NCBI RefSeq assembly: GCF_002760665.1
Contig: NZ_PDOB01000001.1
Span: 248,001 to 312,000, forward strand
Direction of reading: 5' to 3'
DNA length: 64,000 nt
DNA from: Massilia psychrophila
GTDB taxonomy: Bacteria; Pseudomonadota; Gammaproteobacteria; Burkholderiales; Burkholderiaceae_D
This document shows, one piece after another, positions 35,148 to 45,126 of the stretch. Made by a program: the position numbers and the translations under genes. How positions within the stretch are numbered: the first letter of the stretch is position 1; the number at the start of each line of letters is the position of its first letter. A model generated the notes under the pieces. It did no database searches, had not been told where the DNA came from, and saw only the letters and a list, made by a program, of their open reading frames with translations.

Positions 35148-36461
35148 ATGGTTCAACGCATTCCCGCACCAGGCGACCTGGAGCCGATCGAGCGCGCCAG
35201 CGGCGACGAATTGCAAGCGCTGCAGCTCGAGCGCATGAAGTGGACGCTCAAGCACGCCTACGACAACGTGCCGCATTACCGTGCCGCGTTCGATGCCGCC
35301 GGCGTCCACCCGGGCGACCTGAAGTCGCTGGCCGACCTCGCCAAATTCCCGTTCACCGAAAAAAAGACCCTGCGCGAGAACTATCCATTCGGCCTGTTCG
35401 CGGTGCCGCGCGAAAAAGTCGTGCGCATCCATGCTTCGAGCGGCACCACTGGCAAGGCTACCGTGGTCGGCTACACGCAAAACGACATCGACACCTGGGC
35501 CGGCGTGGTGGCGCGCTCGATCCGCGCCTCGGGCGGGCGGCCCGGCGACATGGTCCACGTCGCCTACGGCTACGGCCTGTTCACCGGCGGCCTGGGTGCG
35601 CATTACGGCGCCGAGCGGCTCGGCTGCACGGTGATCCCGATGTCGGGCGGACAGACCGAGAAACAGGTCCAGCTGATCTGCGACTTCAAGCCGGACATCA
35701 TCATGGTGACGCCGTCGTACATGCTCAACATCATCGAAGAATTTTCCCGCCAGGGGCTCGACGCGGCCGATTCTTCGCTCAACGTTGGCATCTTCGGCGC
35801 CGAGCCGTGGACCGACGCCATGCGCGGCGAGATCGAAGCACGCGCCGGCATCGACGCGGTCGATATCTACGGCCTGTCCGAAGTGATGGGGCCGGGCGTG
35901 GCCAGCGAATGCATCGAAAGCAAGGACGGCCCGGTGATCTGGGAAGACCATTTTTATCCTGAAGTCATCAACCCCGAGACTGGCGAAGTGGTGCTCGACG
36001 GCGAGGACGGCGAACTGGTATTGACGTCGCTGACCAAGGAAGCGCTGCCGATGATCCGCTACCGCACCCGCGACCTGACCCGGCTGCTGCCGCCGACGTC
36101 GCGCTCGATGCGCCGGATGGGCAAGATCACCGGGCGCTCGGACGACATGCTGATCATCCGCGGCGTCAACCTGTTCCCGACCCAGATCGAAGAGCTGATC
36201 CTCAAAATGCCGCTGCTGGCGCCGCATTACCAGCTGGTGGTCTGGCGCGACGGCCACCTCGACAAGCTCGACGTGCTTGCCGAGCTGCGCGAGAACTCGC
36301 AGTCGAAAGACAGCGTCGAGGCCCTGTGCCGTCAGCTCGAACACCAGATCAAGACCTTTGTCGGCGTCACTACCCGCGTGACCTTGATGGCCGCCAACGG
36401 CATCGAGCGCACCCTTACCGGCAAGGCCAGGCGCGTGATCGACAAGCGCACCAAGTCATAA
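35148..36461 (+). CDS. paaK: Phenylacetate-CoA ligase
   Basis: 437 residues from the ATG at 35148 (GAGGAG upstream). ATP-dependent activation of phenylacetate to phenylacetyl-CoA, the entry step and source of the PaaX effector. Adenylate-forming motifs: SSGTTGKATVVGYT, YGLSEVMGPG and YRTRDLTRLL; the C-terminal lid has a GKARRV lysine region. The stop codon is part of a heptamer repeat. Confidence 0.97.
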   Translation: MVQRIPAPGDLEPIERASGDELQALQLERMKWTLKHAYDNVPHYRAAFDAAGVHPGDLKSLADLAKFPFTEKKTLRENYPFGLFAVPREKVVRIHASSGTTGKATVVGYTQNDIDTWAGVVARSIRASGGRPGDMVHVAYGYGLFTGGLGAHYGAERLGCTVIPMSGGQTEKQVQLICDFKPDIIMVTPSYMLNIIEEFSRQGLDAADSSLNVGIFGAEPWTDAMRGEIEARAGIDAVDIYGLSEVMGPGVASECIESKDGPVIWEDHFYPEVINPETGEVVLDGEDGELVLTSLTKEALPMIRYRTRDLTRLLPPTSRSMRRMGKITGRSDDMLIIRGVNLFPTQIEELILKMPLLAPHYQLVVWRDGHLDKLDVLAELRENSQSKDSVEALCRQLEHQIKTFVGVTTRVTLMAANGIERTLTGKARRVIDKRTKS

Positions 36462-36487
36462 CCAGTAACCAGTAACCAGTAACCATC
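36460..36487 (+). repeat. Heptamer tandem repeat after paaK
   Basis: Three perfect copies of AACCAGT (36460-36480) and a degenerate fourth (AACCATC). The paaK stop codon TAA overlaps the first copy. It occupies half of the 55-base paaK-paaJ gap. Confidence 0.95.
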
Positions 36488-36516
36488 GTAACCCTTTCAA
36501 GTACCAGGAGCAGACC

Positions 36517-37755
36517 GTGACCCAGATTACCGACGCCTTCATTTGCGACGCCATCCGCACCCCGTTCGCCCGCTTTGGCGGCGCCCTCGCCACCGTGCGC
36601 GCCGACGACCTGGCCGCGCTGCCGATCGCGGCGCTGATCGCCCGCAATCCCGGCGTCGACTGGTCGCTGGTGGACGACGTCTATTACGGCTGTGCCAACC
36701 AGGCCGGCGAAGACAACCGCAATGTCGCCCACATGGCGGGCCTGTTGGCCGGCCTGCCGGTCGACGTCCCGGGCAGCACCATCAACCGCCTGTGCGGCTC
36801 GAGCATGGACGCGGTCGGCATGGGCGCGCGCGCCATCAAGGCCGGCGAAGCCCACCTGATCATCGCCGGCGGCGTCGAGTCGATGACGCGCGCGCCCTTC
36901 GTCATGGGCAAGGCCGACAGCGCATTTTCGCGCGCCGCCAAGATCGAAGACACCACCATCGGCTGGCGCTTCGTCAATCCGCTGATGAAAGCGCGATACG
37001 GTATCGATTCGATGCCGGAGACGGCCGAAAACGTCGCCCGTGAATTCAACGTCAGCCGCGCCGACCAGGATGCGTTCGCCATCCGCAGCCAGCAGCGCTG
37101 GGCCGCGGCCCACGCCGCCGGCTTTTTCAAGGACGAGATCGTCGCCGTCACGGTGCACCAGAAGAAAGGTGAATCAAAAGGTGGATCAAAAGGTGAGTCG
37201 CGCCAGTTCGACACCGACGAGCATCCGCGCCCGGACACCACCATCGAGATGCTGGCCAGGCTCAAGGGTGTTGTGACGGCCGACGGCAGCGTCACCGCCG
37301 GTAACGCGTCGGGCGTAAACGACGGCGCCTGCGCCATCCTGATCGCCTCAGGCAGCGCCGCCGCGCGCTTCGGCCTGACCCCGCGCGCGCGCGTGGTCGG
37401 CATGGCCACTGCCGGCCTGGCGCCGCGCATCATGGGCTTCGGCCCGTCGCCGGCGTCGAAAAAAGTGCTGGCGCAGACGGGACTTTCGATCGGCCAGATG
37501 GATGTCATCGAATTGAACGAAGCGTTCGCCGCCCAGGGCCTGGCGGTGATGCGCGACCTCGGCTTGCCCGATGATGCCGTTCACGTCAACCCGAACGGCG
37601 GCGCCATCGCCCTCGGCCACCCGCTCGGCGCTTCCGGCGCCCGGTTGATCACCACCGCCGTCAACCAGCTGCACCGCACAGGCGGGCGCTACGCCTTGTG
37701 CACCATGTGCATCGGCGTCGGCCAGGGTATTGCCATGATCATCGAACGCGTTTGA
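36517..37755 (+). CDS. paaJ: 3-oxoadipyl-CoA / 3-oxo-5,6-dehydrosuberyl-CoA thiolase PaaJ
   Basis: 412 residues. Thiolase with the acylated cysteine in INRLCGSSMDAVG (about residue 92), the GHPLGASGARL histidine motif and the terminal CMCIGVGQG cysteine. It cleaves the chain twice to yield acetyl-CoA and succinyl-CoA. An in-frame 12-base repeat (37165-37200) inserts KGESKGGSKGES where relatives have a short loop. It is followed by the ABC importer genes after 38 bases. Confidence 0.95.
   Translation: MTQITDAFICDAIRTPFARFGGALATVRADDLAALPIAALIARNPGVDWSLVDDVYYGCANQAGEDNRNVAHMAGLLAGLPVDVPGSTINRLCGSSMDAVGMGARAIKAGEAHLIIAGGVESMTRAPFVMGKADSAFSRAAKIEDTTIGWRFVNPLMKARYGIDSMPETAENVAREFNVSRADQDAFAIRSQQRWAAAHAAGFFKDEIVAVTVHQKKGESKGGSKGESRQFDTDEHPRPDTTIEMLARLKGVVTADGSVTAGNASGVNDGACAILIASGSAAARFGLTPRARVVGMATAGLAPRIMGFGPSPASKKVLAQTGLSIGQMDVIELNEAFAAQGLAVMRDLGLPDDAVHVNPNGGAIALGHPLGASGARLITTAVNQLHRTGGRYALCTMCIGVGQGIAMIIERV
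37165..37200 (+). repeat. Twelve-base tandem repeat inside paaJ
   Basis: Three copies of AAAGGTGAATCA (with variants) encoding Lys-Gly-Glu/Gly-Ser. Copy number changes would keep the frame. Confidence 0.9.
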
Positions 37756-37793
37756 TCGTTTTTATTAAAACAACCACCCCCGAGGAGACAAGA

Positions 37794-38960
37794 ATGTTCA
37801 ACCCCATACTCAAGAAAACCGTCCTGTTCGCAGCCATGGCCGCCGCCGCAACCGGCGCCTGCGCTGCCGCCGCGTCGGCCGCCGATCCGATTCGCATCGG
37901 CTCGGTGCTGTCGGTGTCGGGCCCGGCCGCATTCCTCGGCGACCCTGAACTGAAAACGCTGCAGCTGTACGTCGAGAAAATCAACGCCGAAGGCGGCGTC
38001 CTCGGCCGCAAGCTCGAACTGGTGCACTACGACGACGGCAGCGACGCCGCCAAAGCCAACAGCTTTACCAAGCGCCTGATCGAGTCCGACAAGGTCGACG
38101 TGCTGATCGGCGGCACCACCACCGGCGCGACCATGGCGATGGCGCCGCTGGTCGAGAAAGCCAGCCTGCCGTTCATTTCGCTGGCCGGCGCCGTGGTGGT
38201 GATCGATCCGGTCAAGAAGTGGGTGTTCAAGACGCCGCACACCGATCGCATGGCGGCCGAAAAAGTATTTGAGGACATGAAAAAACGCGGCATCAACAAG
38301 GTCGGCCTGCTGTCGGAAACCAGCGGCTTCGGCGCGTCCGGCCGCAAGGAAGCCCAGGCTGTCGCTGCCAAATACGGCATCACGCTGGTGGCCGATGAAA
38401 CCTACGGCCCGAAAGACACCGACATCACGGCGCAGCTGACCCGCATCAAGAGCGCGCCCGGCGTACAGGCCCTGTTTGTATTCGGCCTGGGCCAGGGGCC
38501 GGCGGTCGTCACCAAGAACTACGGCCAGCTTGCCATGGCAAGCCTCCCGATGTACCAGTCGCACGGCGTCGCCTCGGATGAATACCTGAAACTGTCGGGC
38601 AAGGCCGCCGAAGGCGTACGCCTGCCGACGCCGGCGCTGCTGATCGCCGGCGCGCTGCCTGCGGGCGACGCGCAAAAGCCGGTCGTTACCAACTACGACA
38701 AGGCCTACAAAGAGCGCTACAAGACGGAGCCGTCGACCTTCGGCGGCTACGCCCTCGACGCCCTGAACCTGTCGGTCGACGCCATCAAGCGCGCCGGCGG
38801 CACCGACCGCGAGAAGGTGCGCGCGGCGCTGGAAAGTACCAAGGGCTTCGTCGGTACTACCGGCGTTTTTAACATGTCGCCGCTTAACCACATGGGACTG
38901 GACTTGTCGGCGTTCCGCATGGTCGAAGTGAAGAACGGCGACTGGCAGCTGCTGAAATAA
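37794..38960 (+). CDS. LIV-type ABC transporter substrate-binding protein in the paa cluster
   Basis: 388 residues from the ATG at 37794 (GAGGAGACAAGA upstream). Signal peptide, then a type I periplasmic-binding fold (IRIGSVLSVSGPAAFLGDPELKTLQLYVEKINAEGGVLGRKLELVHYDDGSD). Members of this family bind branched-chain amino acids but also aromatic acids, amides and urea. Lying between paaJ and paaY with all four partner genes, it likely binds phenylacetate or a related aromatic acid; this is inference from context. Confidence 0.88.
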   Translation: MFNPILKKTVLFAAMAAAATGACAAAASAADPIRIGSVLSVSGPAAFLGDPELKTLQLYVEKINAEGGVLGRKLELVHYDDGSDAAKANSFTKRLIESDKVDVLIGGTTTGATMAMAPLVEKASLPFISLAGAVVVIDPVKKWVFKTPHTDRMAAEKVFEDMKKRGINKVGLLSETSGFGASGRKEAQAVAAKYGITLVADETYGPKDTDITAQLTRIKSAPGVQALFVFGLGQGPAVVTKNYGQLAMASLPMYQSHGVASDEYLKLSGKAAEGVRLPTPALLIAGALPAGDAQKPVVTNYDKAYKERYKTEPSTFGGYALDALNLSVDAIKRAGGTDREKVRAALESTKGFVGTTGVFNMSPLNHMGLDLSAFRMVEVKNGDWQLLK

Positions 38961-38981
38961 AGCGGTAGTTACCCACACCCC

Positions 38982-39872
38982 ATGGACGATACTTCGATGC
39001 TTCCTCAATTCCTCCAGTTCCTGTATTCGGGAATGACGGTCGGATCAAGCTATGCGCTCGCCGCGTTGGGCTTCACGATCATCTACAACACCAGCGGCGT
39101 GATCAACTTCGCCCAGGGCGAGTTCATCATGCTGGGCGGGATGCTGGCGGCCATCATGGCCGGCGCCGGCGTGCCGATGCCGCTGGCGATCGTCGGCGCC
39201 GTCGTCGCCACCGCCGTGGTCGGGCTGGTGATGGAGAAATCGGTCATCGAACCGGCCAGGAACGCGCAGGTGGTCAGCCTGATCATCATCACGATCGGGG
39301 CGTCGCTGACGATCCGCGGCCTGGTGCAGATCTGGCTGGGCAAGGGCACCCATTCGCTGGCGCCGTTTTCGGGTGACACGCCGATCGTGCTGCTGGGCGC
39401 GAGCCTGCTGCCGCAAAGCCTGTGGGTGCTGGGCGTCACGCTGGCCATTGTCGGCGCCCTGGCCTGGTTTTTTGGCCGCACCCTGCTCGGCAAGGCGATG
39501 CTGGCAACTTCGCACAACAAGCTGGCCGCGCAGCTGGTCGGCATCGACACGCGGCGCGTGCTGCTGCTGTCGTTCGGCCTGTCGGCGCTGCTCGGCGCCG
39601 TCGGCGGCATCCTGGTCGCGCCGATCACCTACACCTCTTACGACGCCGGCATCATGCTGGGCCTGAAAGGTTTTGTGGCCGCGGTGCTGGGTGGACTTGG
39701 CGGCGGCGTCGGCGCGGTCGCCGGTGGCCTGATCCTCGGCATCGCCGAAGCCATGACGGCTGGCTACATTTCGTCGTCATACAAGGATGCGGTGCCGTTT
39801 GTGCTGATCCTGCTGATCCTGTTCTTTATGCCGCGCGGCCTGTTCGGCGCCAAGCTGTCGGAGCGCGTATGA
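38982..39872 (+). CDS. LIV-type ABC transporter permease (LivH-like)
   Basis: 296 residues, about eight membrane segments. GSSYALAALGFTIIYNTSGVINFAQGEFIMLGGM is the LivH signature. Follows the binding protein by 21 bases and overlaps the next permease gene by four (ATGA). Confidence 0.93.
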   Translation: MDDTSMLPQFLQFLYSGMTVGSSYALAALGFTIIYNTSGVINFAQGEFIMLGGMLAAIMAGAGVPMPLAIVGAVVATAVVGLVMEKSVIEPARNAQVVSLIIITIGASLTIRGLVQIWLGKGTHSLAPFSGDTPIVLLGASLLPQSLWVLGVTLAIVGALAWFFGRTLLGKAMLATSHNKLAAQLVGIDTRRVLLLSFGLSALLGAVGGILVAPITYTSYDAGIMLGLKGFVAAVLGGLGGGVGAVAGGLILGIAEAMTAGYISSSYKDAVPFVLILLILFFMPRGLFGAKLSERV

Positions 39873-40810
39873 AGTGTCTGCAATCACGGCACCGCGGTTT
39901 ATTGATCCTCGCCCTGGTACTGGCGGTGCTGCCGCTGGTGCTGCCGAACGCCTTCTACGTCGACGTCGCGATCCGCATCGCGCTCAACGCCATCGTCGTC
40001 ATCGCGCTCAATCTGCTGATAGGTTACACCGGCCAGATCAGCCTCGGGCACGCTGGCTTTTACGGTCTCGGCGCCTATGCCTCGGCAGCGCTCACCACCC
40101 ACTTCGACTGGCCGCCGCTGGCAGCGCTGGCCGCCGGCGCGCTTGCCACCGGCCTGTTGGCGTGGGTGCTGGCGCGGCCGGTGCTCAAACTGAAAGGGCA
40201 CACGCTGGCGATGGCCACGCTGGGCCTGGGCATCATCATATCGATCGTCATCAACAATGAAGGGCGATGGACCGGCGGGCCCGATGGCATGTCGGTGCCG
40301 GCATTCGCGCTGGCCGGCATCACCATCGCCGGCGAAACCAGCTGGTACATCGTGGCGGCCGTGTTGCTGCTGTTGATGACGTGGCTGGCGCTGAACCTGA
40401 TCGATTCGCCGGTTGGCCGCGCGCTGCAGGCGATCCATGGTTCCGAGATCGCCGCGCGCGTGGCCGGCGTCGACACCACCAGGTTCAAGGTGCGCGTGTT
40501 CGTGCTGTCGGCGGTAGTGGCCAGCATCGCCGGCTCGATTTCCGCCCATTACATCGGTTTTATCACGCCCGGCATGGCCGGCTTTTTCCACTCGATCGAA
40601 CTGGTGACGATGGTGGTGGTAGGGGGCATGGCGTCGGTATTTGGCTCGATCATCGGCGCCGCGCTGCTGACCATCTTGCCGCAGTTGCTGCAGGCGTTCG
40701 AAGGCTGGGAAGTGGTGGTGTTCGGCGTGATCTTGATGGGTACCATGATCTTCATGCCCAAAGGACTGGTGCCGAGCATCGCACAGCGCCTGCGATCGCG
40801 CAGGAAGTGA
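39869..40810 (+). CDS. LIV-type ABC transporter permease (LivM-like)
   Basis: 313 residues from the ATG at 39869. ALNAIVVIALNLLIGYTGQISLGHAGFYGLGAYASA is characteristic of LivM. Forms the membrane channel with the LivH-like protein. Gap to the ATPase gene is one base. Confidence 0.93.
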   Translation: MKCLQSRHRGLLILALVLAVLPLVLPNAFYVDVAIRIALNAIVVIALNLLIGYTGQISLGHAGFYGLGAYASAALTTHFDWPPLAALAAGALATGLLAWVLARPVLKLKGHTLAMATLGLGIIISIVINNEGRWTGGPDGMSVPAFALAGITIAGETSWYIVAAVLLLLMTWLALNLIDSPVGRALQAIHGSEIAARVAGVDTTRFKVRVFVLSAVVASIAGSISAHYIGFITPGMAGFFHSIELVTMVVVGGMASVFGSIIGAALLTILPQLLQAFEGWEVVVFGVILMGTMIFMPKGLVPSIAQRLRSRRK

Positions 40811-40811
40811 C

Positions 40812-41567
<756 letters not shown>

Positions 41568-41585
41568 CGGGAAAAAGGAAACCAG

Positions 41586-42314
41586 ATGCGAGATTTTTCA
41601 AGCGCGCCGCCAGTGCTGCAAATCCGGGCCCTGCATAGCCATTACGGTCCGATCCAGGCGCTGCACGGCATCGACATCGACGTGCGCCAGGGGCAACTGG
41701 TGGCGCTGGTCGGCGCCAACGGCGCCGGCAAGACCACCTTGCTGCGGGCGATCTCGGGGGTGCAGCCGGTAAGCGGCGGCGCCATCGCGTTTGGGGACGT
41801 CGACATCACCCGCGCCAGCCCCGACCAGCGCGTGCGCGCCGGCATCTGCCAGGTGCCGGAAGGGCGCCAGGTATTCGGCCCGATGTCGGTTGAAGACAAC
41901 CTGCGCCTGGGTGCCTACACGCGGCCCAAAACCGAACTGGCCGGCGACCTGGAACGGGTCTACGCGCTGTTCCCGGTGCTTGAGGAAAAGCGCCTGCTGG
42001 TGGCCGGCATGCTGTCGGGCGGCCAGCAGCAGATGCTGGCGATGGCGCGCGCGCTGATGGGCCACCCGAAGCTGCTGCTGCTCGACGAGCCGAGCATGGG
42101 CCTGGCGCCGCTCCTGATCCGCGACATCTTCCGCATCGTCGAAGGCTTGCGCGACGAGGGCATCACGATTTTCTTGGTCGAGCAGAACGCCCACGCGGCG
42201 CTGGCGATTGCCGACGTCGGTTACGTCATCGAAACCGGCGCCATCGTGCTGTCTGGCCCCGGCCCCGAACTGCTGGGCAACGAGCAGGTGCAATCGGCCT
42301 ATTTAGGCATGTAA
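41586..42314 (+). CDS. LIV-type ABC transporter ATPase (LivF-like)
   Basis: 242 residues. Walker A GANGAGKTT, signature LSGGQQQMLAMARALM, Walker B LLLLDEPSMGL; ends QSAYLGM. The last codons and stop sit in a 12-base repeat that runs into the gap before paaY. Confidence 0.93.
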   Translation: MRDFSSAPPVLQIRALHSHYGPIQALHGIDIDVRQGQLVALVGANGAGKTTLLRAISGVQPVSGGAIAFGDVDITRASPDQRVRAGICQVPEGRQVFGPMSVEDNLRLGAYTRPKTELAGDLERVYALFPVLEEKRLLVAGMLSGGQQQMLAMARALMGHPKLLLLDEPSMGLAPLLIRDIFRIVEGLRDEGITIFLVEQNAHAALAIADVGYVIETGAIVLSGPGPELLGNEQVQSAYLGM

Positions 42315-42341
42315 CCCGGCATGTAACCCGGCATGTAACAA
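42306..42341 (+). repeat. Twelve-base tandem repeat at the livF stop
   Basis: Three copies of GGCATGTAACCC (the last ending AA). The first copy contains the livF stop; each copy carries a potential ATG-TAA minimal frame directly before the paaY ribosome binding site (AAGGAG). Confidence 0.95.
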
Positions 42342-42353
42342 GGAGAACACGGC

Positions 42354-42950
42354 ATGGTCAAGGTCTATGAAATCAATGGCGTCACCCCGGTGGTGCATCC
42401 GCTGGCGTACGTCCATCCGAGCGCGGTGCTGATCGGCGACGTCATCGTCGGCCCGCGCTGCTACGTCGGTCCGCTGGCGTCGATGCGCGGCGACTTCGGC
42501 CGGCTGGTGCTGGAAGAGGGCGCCAACTTGCAGGACTGCTGCGTGATGCACGGTTTTCCGGGCGACGACACGGTGGTCGAAGTCGATGGCCATATCGGCC
42601 ACGGCGCGGTGCTGCACGGCTGCCGCATCAAGCGCAACGCGATGGTCGGCATGAACGCGGTGGTGATGGACCAGGCGGTGGTGGGCGAAGACTCGATCAT
42701 CGCCGCGATGAGCTTCATCAAGGCCGGCATGGTGATCCCGCCGCGCAGCATGGTGATGGGGGTGCCGGCGAAGGTGGTGCGCGCGCTCGAAGAGAAGGAA
42801 ATCGCGTGGAAGAGTTTCGGCACGAAACAGTACCACGAACTGGTCGTGCGCTCGATGCAGACCATGCGCGAAGTCGATTCGCACGATGAGGTCGAGCCTG
42901 GCCGCAAGCGCATCGAGTTCGGCTTCGACATGCACAAGCCAAAAGCTTAA
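42354..42950 (+). CDS. paaY: Phenylacetate-degradation thioesterase PaaY (gamma-carbonic-anhydrase fold)
   Basis: 198 residues with left-handed beta-helix hexapeptide repeats (PLAYVHPSAVLIGDVIVGPRCYVGPLASMRGDFG) and metal-binding histidines in CVMHGF and HIGHGAVLHG. PaaY hydrolyses a toxic 2-hydroxycyclohepta-dienone-type CoA thioester formed when ring opening and oxidation fall out of step. GGAG precedes the ATG. Confidence 0.94.
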   Translation: MVKVYEINGVTPVVHPLAYVHPSAVLIGDVIVGPRCYVGPLASMRGDFGRLVLEEGANLQDCCVMHGFPGDDTVVEVDGHIGHGAVLHGCRIKRNAMVGMNAVVMDQAVVGEDSIIAAMSFIKAGMVIPPRSMVMGVPAKVVRALEEKEIAWKSFGTKQYHELVVRSMQTMREVDSHDEVEPGRKRIEFGFDMHKPKA

Positions 42951-42954
42951 GCCA

Positions 42955-43045
42955 GGGGTCAGACCCGATTGTGCCGTTGGGGTCTGACCCCGATTGAGGT
43001 AGTGCCCGCGACCGGAAGTACTGGGGTTGACTTTGCGTCAACCCC
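42955..43045. repeat. Two inverted repeats between paaY and paaZ
   Basis: GGGGTCAGACCC at 42955-42966 pairs exactly with GGGTCTGACCCC at 42980-42991; GGGGTTGAC at 43023-43031 pairs with GTCAACCCC at 43037-43045 around a five-base loop. The first is of the GGGGTCTGACCCC kind that recurs in betaproteobacterial genomes as REP-like DNA. Neither is followed by a T run. They separate paaZ from the rest of the operon. Confidence 0.8.
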
Positions 43046-43074
43046 TGCGTCATTTACGAATTTGGAGAACCGCC

Positions 43075-45126
43075 ATGACCAACATCTCAACCCTGCAAAG
43101 CCTGATCGGCGGCCGCTGGCTCGGCAAAGAGGCGCATATGCCGCTGCACAGCGCCATCGACAGCCAGCTTATTTTCCACACCCACGCCGAGAAAATCGAT
43201 TTCGACGAGGCCGTCGTCTACGCCCGCAAGACCGGCGTGCCTGCCCTGATGTCACTGGACTTTCAGACCCGCGCCGCGCGCCTGAAAGCGCTGGCGGTGT
43301 ACCTGATGGGCCGCAAGGAAGAGCTGTACGAGATTTCGCGCCACACCGGCGCCACACGCGCGGACAGCTGGGTCGACGTCGAAGGCGGCATCGGCACCTT
43401 GTTCGCGTTTGCCAGCATGGGCAGTCGCGAGCTGCCGTCGTCGAACGTGCTGCACGAAGGCCCGGCGCTTGCGCTCGGCAAGCGCGGCGGCTTTGCCGGC
43501 ACCCACATCCTGGTGCCGCGCGGCGGCCTGGCGGTGCACATCAACGCATTCAATTTCCCGATCTGGGGCCTGCTTGAAAAATTTGCGCCCAGTTTTCTGG
43601 CCGCGATGCCGTGCATCGGCAAGCCGGCCACGGCCACGAGTTACCTGACCGAAGCGGTGGTGCGCATGATGACGGAATCGAGCCTGCTGCCCGAGGGCAG
43701 CCTCCAGCTGGTGATCGGCAGCACCGGCGACCTGCTCGACCGTCTGAACGGGGCTGACGTGGTGACCTTCACCGGTTCGGCCGACACCGCCCTCAAACTG
43801 CGCGCCAATAGAAACCTGCTGGCCAACTCGGTGCCGTTCACCGCCGAAGCGGACTCGCTCAACTGCGCCATCCTCGGGCCCGACGTCACGCCGGACGACC
43901 CGGAGTTCGAGCTGTTCGTCAAGGAAGTGGCGCGCGAAATGACCGGCAAGGCCGGCCAGAAATGTACGGCGATTCGGCGCATCATCGTGCCGCAGAATCA
44001 GGTCGATGCGGTGGCCGAACGGCTGCGCGAGAAGCTGGCAAAGATCGTCGTCGGCGACCCGAGAATGGCAGGCGTGCGGATGGGCGCGCTGGCGTCGATG
44101 GATCAGCATCGCGACGTCGGCGAAAGAGTCGCCATGCTCGCCGAAGGCAACGAAATCGTATTCGGCGCGCGCGACGGCTTTGCGCCAGTCGGCGAAGGCT
44201 GCGCCAACGGCGCCTTCTTTGCGCCGACCTTGCTGTTGTGCCGCAACGCCATGAGCAACGACGCCGTGCACGACGTCGAAGCGTTCGGCCCGGTCAGCAC
44301 CCTGATGACGTATTCCGGCATCGGCGAAGCGGTGGCGCTGGCCGCGCGCGGCAAGGGCAGCCTGGTGTCGACGCTGTGCACCAAGGATCCTATGATTGCC
44401 GCGCGCGCGGTCCCTGGCCTGGCGGCGTATCACGGCCGCGTGCTGGTACTCGAGCGTGAAGCGGCGGTCGACTCGACCGGCCACGGCTCGCCGCTGCCCC
44501 AGCTCAAGCACGGCGGCCCGGGCCGCGCCGGCGGCGGCGAGGAACTCGGCGGCATCCGCGCGGTGCGCCACTTTCTGCAGCGCGCCGCCCTCCAGGGCTC
44601 GCCGACCATGCTCGCCGCCGTCACGGGCGAATACGTGCGCGGCGCCGCGGTGCAGGAGAGCCAACTGCACCCGTTCCGCAAATATTTCGAAGACCTCGAC
44701 ATGGGCGACTCGCTGCTGACGCACCGGCGCACCGTGACCGAGGCCGACATCGTGGGCTTTGGCGGCATCTCGGGCGACTTTTTCTATATGCACTTCGACG
44801 AGATCGCGGCCAAGGATTCGCAGTTCGGCAAGCGCATCGCGCACGGTTATTTCGTGCTGTCGGCCGCCGCCGGGCTGTTCGTTTCGCCGGCGCCAGGTCC
44901 CGTGCTGGCCAACTACGGCCTCGACAACCTGCGTTTCATCACCCCGGTGGGCATCGGCGACACCATCCGCGCGCGCCTGACGTGCAAGCGCAAGGTCGAC
45001 CGCAACCGCGTCGATGAAAAAGGCGTCGGCCAGGGCGTGGTGGCGTGGGACGTGCAAGTGACCAACCAACACGAAGAGCTGGTAGCCAGCTACGACATTT
45101 TGACACTGGTGATGAAGCGCTCGTAG
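43075..45126 (+). CDS. paaZ: Oxepin-CoA hydrolase / 3-oxo-5,6-dehydrosuberyl-CoA semialdehyde dehydrogenase PaaZ
   Basis: 683 residues from the ATG at 43075 (TTGGAGAA upstream). N-terminal aldehyde dehydrogenase domain with E258 (FTAEADS) and C297 (GQKCTAI), then a C-terminal MaoC-type hydratase domain (from about 535) with GDFFYMHFDEIAA. It opens the oxepin ring and oxidises the resulting aldehyde. Length equals E. coli PaaZ. Last paa gene of the cluster. Confidence 0.96.
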   Translation: MTNISTLQSLIGGRWLGKEAHMPLHSAIDSQLIFHTHAEKIDFDEAVVYARKTGVPALMSLDFQTRAARLKALAVYLMGRKEELYEISRHTGATRADSWVDVEGGIGTLFAFASMGSRELPSSNVLHEGPALALGKRGGFAGTHILVPRGGLAVHINAFNFPIWGLLEKFAPSFLAAMPCIGKPATATSYLTEAVVRMMTESSLLPEGSLQLVIGSTGDLLDRLNGADVVTFTGSADTALKLRANRNLLANSVPFTAEADSLNCAILGPDVTPDDPEFELFVKEVAREMTGKAGQKCTAIRRIIVPQNQVDAVAERLREKLAKIVVGDPRMAGVRMGALASMDQHRDVGERVAMLAEGNEIVFGARDGFAPVGEGCANGAFFAPTLLLCRNAMSNDAVHDVEAFGPVSTLMTYSGIGEAVALAARGKGSLVSTLCTKDPMIAARAVPGLAAYHGRVLVLEREAAVDSTGHGSPLPQLKHGGPGRAGGGEELGGIRAVRHFLQRAALQGSPTMLAAVTGEYVRGAAVQESQLHPFRKYFEDLDMGDSLLTHRRTVTEADIVGFGGISGDFFYMHFDEIAAKDSQFGKRIAHGYFVLSAAAGLFVSPAPGPVLANYGLDNLRFITPVGIGDTIRARLTCKRKVDRNRVDEKGVGQGVVAWDVQVTNQHEELVASYDILTLVMKRS

